Part shown: piece after piece, positions 12,943 through 14,261 of the stretch
How the letters are laid out: every line of letters begins with the position of its first letter
Position numbering within the stretch: position 1 is the first letter of the stretch
NCBI GenBank assembly: GCA_018303045.1
Contig: JAGVYX010000061.1
Coordinates: forward strand, 1 to 14,261
Length of the DNA stretch: 14,261 nucleotides
Reading direction: 5' to 3'
From: Candidatus Woesearchaeota archaeon
GTDB taxonomy: Archaea; Nanobdellota; Nanobdellia; Woesearchaeales; GW2011-AR9
Translations under genes and position numbers: made by a program
Notes under the pieces: model-generated
The model's database searches: none
What the model was told of the DNA's origin: nothing
What the model saw: only the letters and a program-made list of their open reading frames with translations

Positions 12943-13159
12943 AGTAACCTACATTTGAGGTTTATTTAAAAAGGTTGTTATAAATATTTCACAAAAAATA
13001 ATTTCTATCATATTTTCTCGAGAACCACAACCTTTTAATAGTAGTCTACGTTACTGATACATCGGTAACAAAAGCCAGTCATTGGATTTTGGTTACAATT
13101 AGTAACCTGTTGAAAATGTTTGCCATTTTCAATTAGGTTAAAAAGAGGGGGTTGGGAAA
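12943..13159. promoter_or_regulatory. Divergent control region between DGR target and trmB-like gene
   Basis: The DGR target TATA, TTTAAATA (12962-12969 on either strand), lies about 24 nt from its ATG. GGTTAC-N5-GTAACC forms a perfect dyad at 13091-13107. Related half-sites are GTTAC (13050-13054) with GTAAC (13065-13069), and AGTAACCT at 12943-12950, which overlaps the predicted DGR start site and recurs at 13101-13108. AAAAGGTTGT/ACAACCTTTT (12969-12978, 13027-13036) and the palindrome TTCTCGAGAA (13015-13024) are further inverted repeats. GAGGGGG (13145-13151) is the ribosome-binding site of the regulator gene. Confidence 0.5.
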
Positions 13160-13957
13160 ATGATTGTAAAGGATGAACTATTAAGTAAATTACGGCGGTA
13201 TTTTGACTTAAATTTATATGAAGTCAAGTTATGGACGGCCTTGTTAAGCCGAGGCGTTTCTACCGCTGGTGAATTGTCAGATATTGCCGATGTGCCTAGA
13301 TCAAGGAGCTATGATGTTCTGGAATCCTTGGAAAAGAAAGGCTTTGTAGTGATGAAGTTAGGTAAGCCTATAAAATATATCGCCATTCCTCCAGCTGAAG
13401 TGGTGGACCGGGTTAAGAAAAATATGCAGGTAATAGCCCAGGAAAAAATCAAGCGGCTGGAAAGCACTAAAAGCTCGCCGTTGTTAGCCGAGCTGGAAAC
13501 TTTGCACACGCAGGGGATTAATTTAGTAGATCCTTCTGAAATCAGCGGCTGCCTGCGAGGAAGAAGCAATCTGTACAATCATTTAGACTTGTTAATTAAA
13601 GAGGCCAAGAAAAGCATCAACATCGTAACTTCAGAGCAGGGATTCCTGCGCAAAGCTGAAGGACTCAAGCCCAGCCTGGAGAAAGCCAGAAAGAGAGGGG
13701 TTAGGATTAGAATCGCGGCGCCGGTAACTAAAGAAAGTAAAAAAGCCGTGGAATCACTCAAAGGCATTGCTGAAGTTAAGCATAATGAACACGTTGCTTC
13801 CAGATTTTTTACAGTGGATGGGAAAGATCTGGTCTTTATGACTTTAAATGATGCTGAAGTGCATCCATCCTATGATTTAGGCGTCTGGGTAAAAACACCT
13901 TACTTTACCGCATCCATGGACCAGATGTTTGAACAAGTTTGGAATCTGAGTAAATAA
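13160..13957 (+). CDS. TrmB-family transcriptional regulator
   Basis: The 265-aa product has the TrmB-type winged-helix domain at the N-terminus (LNLYEVKLWTALLSRGVSTAGELSDIADVPRSRSYDVLESLEKKGFV, about residues 17-63), a coiled linker (about 80-115) and a C-terminal PLD-like regulatory domain (about 120-260; LLIKEAKKSINIVTSEQGF and KARKRGVRIRIAAPV). TrmB proteins regulate transport and metabolism genes in response to small molecules, but the effector of this one is not predictable. The ATG is supported by GAGGGGG 8 nt upstream. It is transcribed away from the DGR target and shares its control region, so autoregulation and control of the DGR are plausible. The sequence is intact. Confidence 0.85.
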   Translation: MIVKDELLSKLRRYFDLNLYEVKLWTALLSRGVSTAGELSDIADVPRSRSYDVLESLEKKGFVVMKLGKPIKYIAIPPAEVVDRVKKNMQVIAQEKIKRLESTKSSPLLAELETLHTQGINLVDPSEISGCLRGRSNLYNHLDLLIKEAKKSINIVTSEQGFLRKAEGLKPSLEKARKRGVRIRIAAPVTKESKKAVESLKGIAEVKHNEHVASRFFTVDGKDLVFMTLNDAEVHPSYDLGVWVKTPYFTASMDQMFEQVWNLSK

Positions 13958-13978
13958 ATTTTATTTTTCTTACTTTAG
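13958..13978 (+). terminator. T-rich terminator of the TrmB-family gene
   Basis: The stop codon is followed by a run of Ts interrupted by few other bases (ATTTTATTTTTCTTACTTT), an archaeal-style termination signal without a GC stem. Confidence 0.35.
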
Positions 13979-13980
13979 AG

Positions 13981-14043
13981 AACTTTGAAAAAGAGGGATT
14001 GGGCTAATTTTGTTTATGAGCAAAATCACGGTCATTTCAAAGT
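13981..14043. other. Intergenic hairpin upstream of pheS
   Basis: AACTTTGAAA (13981-13990) and TTTCAAAGTT (14034-14043) are exactly complementary. An inner pair ATTTTG/CAAAAT (14007-14012, 14021-14026) would extend the structure. It lies upstream of the predicted pheS TATA box, so it is probably not in the pheS transcript. Confidence 0.5.
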
Positions 14044-14107
14044 TTCTTAGAGAATTTTTTGATAAAAAAATGAATTATTCAAAATTCTTTTTATATTTCT
14101 CATAAAT

Positions 14108-14117
14108 CTTTATAAAC
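14108..14117 (+). promoter_or_regulatory. TATA box of pheS
   Basis: CTTTATAAAC is centred about 26 nt before the ATG at 14139, implying a leaderless mRNA. Confidence 0.55.
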
Positions 14118-14138
14118 TACTCTTAATTCTAATTTCAG

Positions 14139-14261
14139 ATGGATCTGCAAAATTTAATTTCTAAACTGCACCCCTTGGAAAGAGCGATTATTCCTGTTCT
14201 TAAAGAGCATACCGAGCTGGCGGAAATCATCCGGGCTTCAGGATTAACCGAAGTGGAAGTT
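14139..14261 (+). CDS. pheS: Phenylalanyl-tRNA synthetase alpha subunit, N-terminal fragment
   Basis: Only the first 41 codons are in the window: MDLQNLISKLHPLERAIIPV, then LKEHTELAEIIRASGLTEVEV. This fits the N-terminal winged-helix region of archaeal PheS, which contacts tRNA; the LHPLER...VLP pattern is what I recognise. The catalytic core lies outside the window, so the identification rests on a short segment. The upstream TATA spacing supports the start. PheS acts with PheT to charge tRNA-Phe. Confidence 0.7.
   Translation, partial: MDLQNLISKLHPLERAIIPVLKEHTELAEIIRASGLTEVEV

Overview
The window looks like a chromosomal segment of a DPANN archaeon, probably Woesearchaeota or Pacearchaeota (inferred; no marker settles the phylum). 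Support comes from archaeal Pelota, a probable archaeal PheS, a TrmB-type regulator, archaeal TATA boxes about 25 nt upstream of many starts (several mRNAs look leaderless), prepilin-like and lipobox surface proteins, and a bacterial-type GpsA.

Layout. Positions 1-1108 hold gpsA (minus strand) and a palindromic insertion at its 3' end. Positions 1181-6769 are a minus-strand block of cell-envelope genes: two lipoproteins, a polytopic membrane protein with a large beta-rich tail, a prepilin-like protein with three repeated modules and two tiny membrane proteins, plus a short nucleotidyltransferase remnant. A cloverleaf-like palindromic element sits at 5111-5276. Positions 6912-8436 carry htpX and lemA, a common pair; lemA is frameshifted by an 8-bp tandem duplication and htpX has a 20-bp tandem duplication that doubles its TATA box. 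Positions 8513-9543 hold a small PLDc_N membrane protein and a DUF5678/retropepsin-like pair, the protease being interrupted by a 101-bp MITE-like insertion. Pelota (9633-10694) follows on the plus strand.

Positions 10696-12942 (minus strand) are a diversity-generating retroelement (DGR): target protein gene with variable repeat (VR), a template-repeat (TR) RNA, and a reverse transcriptase. Over the 83-nt TR/VR core all 10 differences fall at template adenines, the DGR signature. The TR appears to lie in a discrete RNA of about 290 nt with its own TATA box, complementary 5' and 3' ends and a terminal U-run. The RT is split by a one-base expansion of a G9 tract, which could be a real off-state, a phase switch, a recoding site or an assembly error. 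Two GC-rich hairpins follow the VR directly.

Positions 13160-13957 carry a TrmB-family regulator, divergent from the DGR target. The shared intergenic region holds GGTTAC/GTAACC half-sites, one at the predicted DGR start site. The window ends in the start of pheS. The DGR therefore lies between universal housekeeping genes in what looks like a host chromosome. The recurring theme is small-scale rearrangement: two insertions of one palindromic element family with 10-11 bp duplicated targets, one unrelated MITE, two perfect tandem duplications and a slipped homopolymer.
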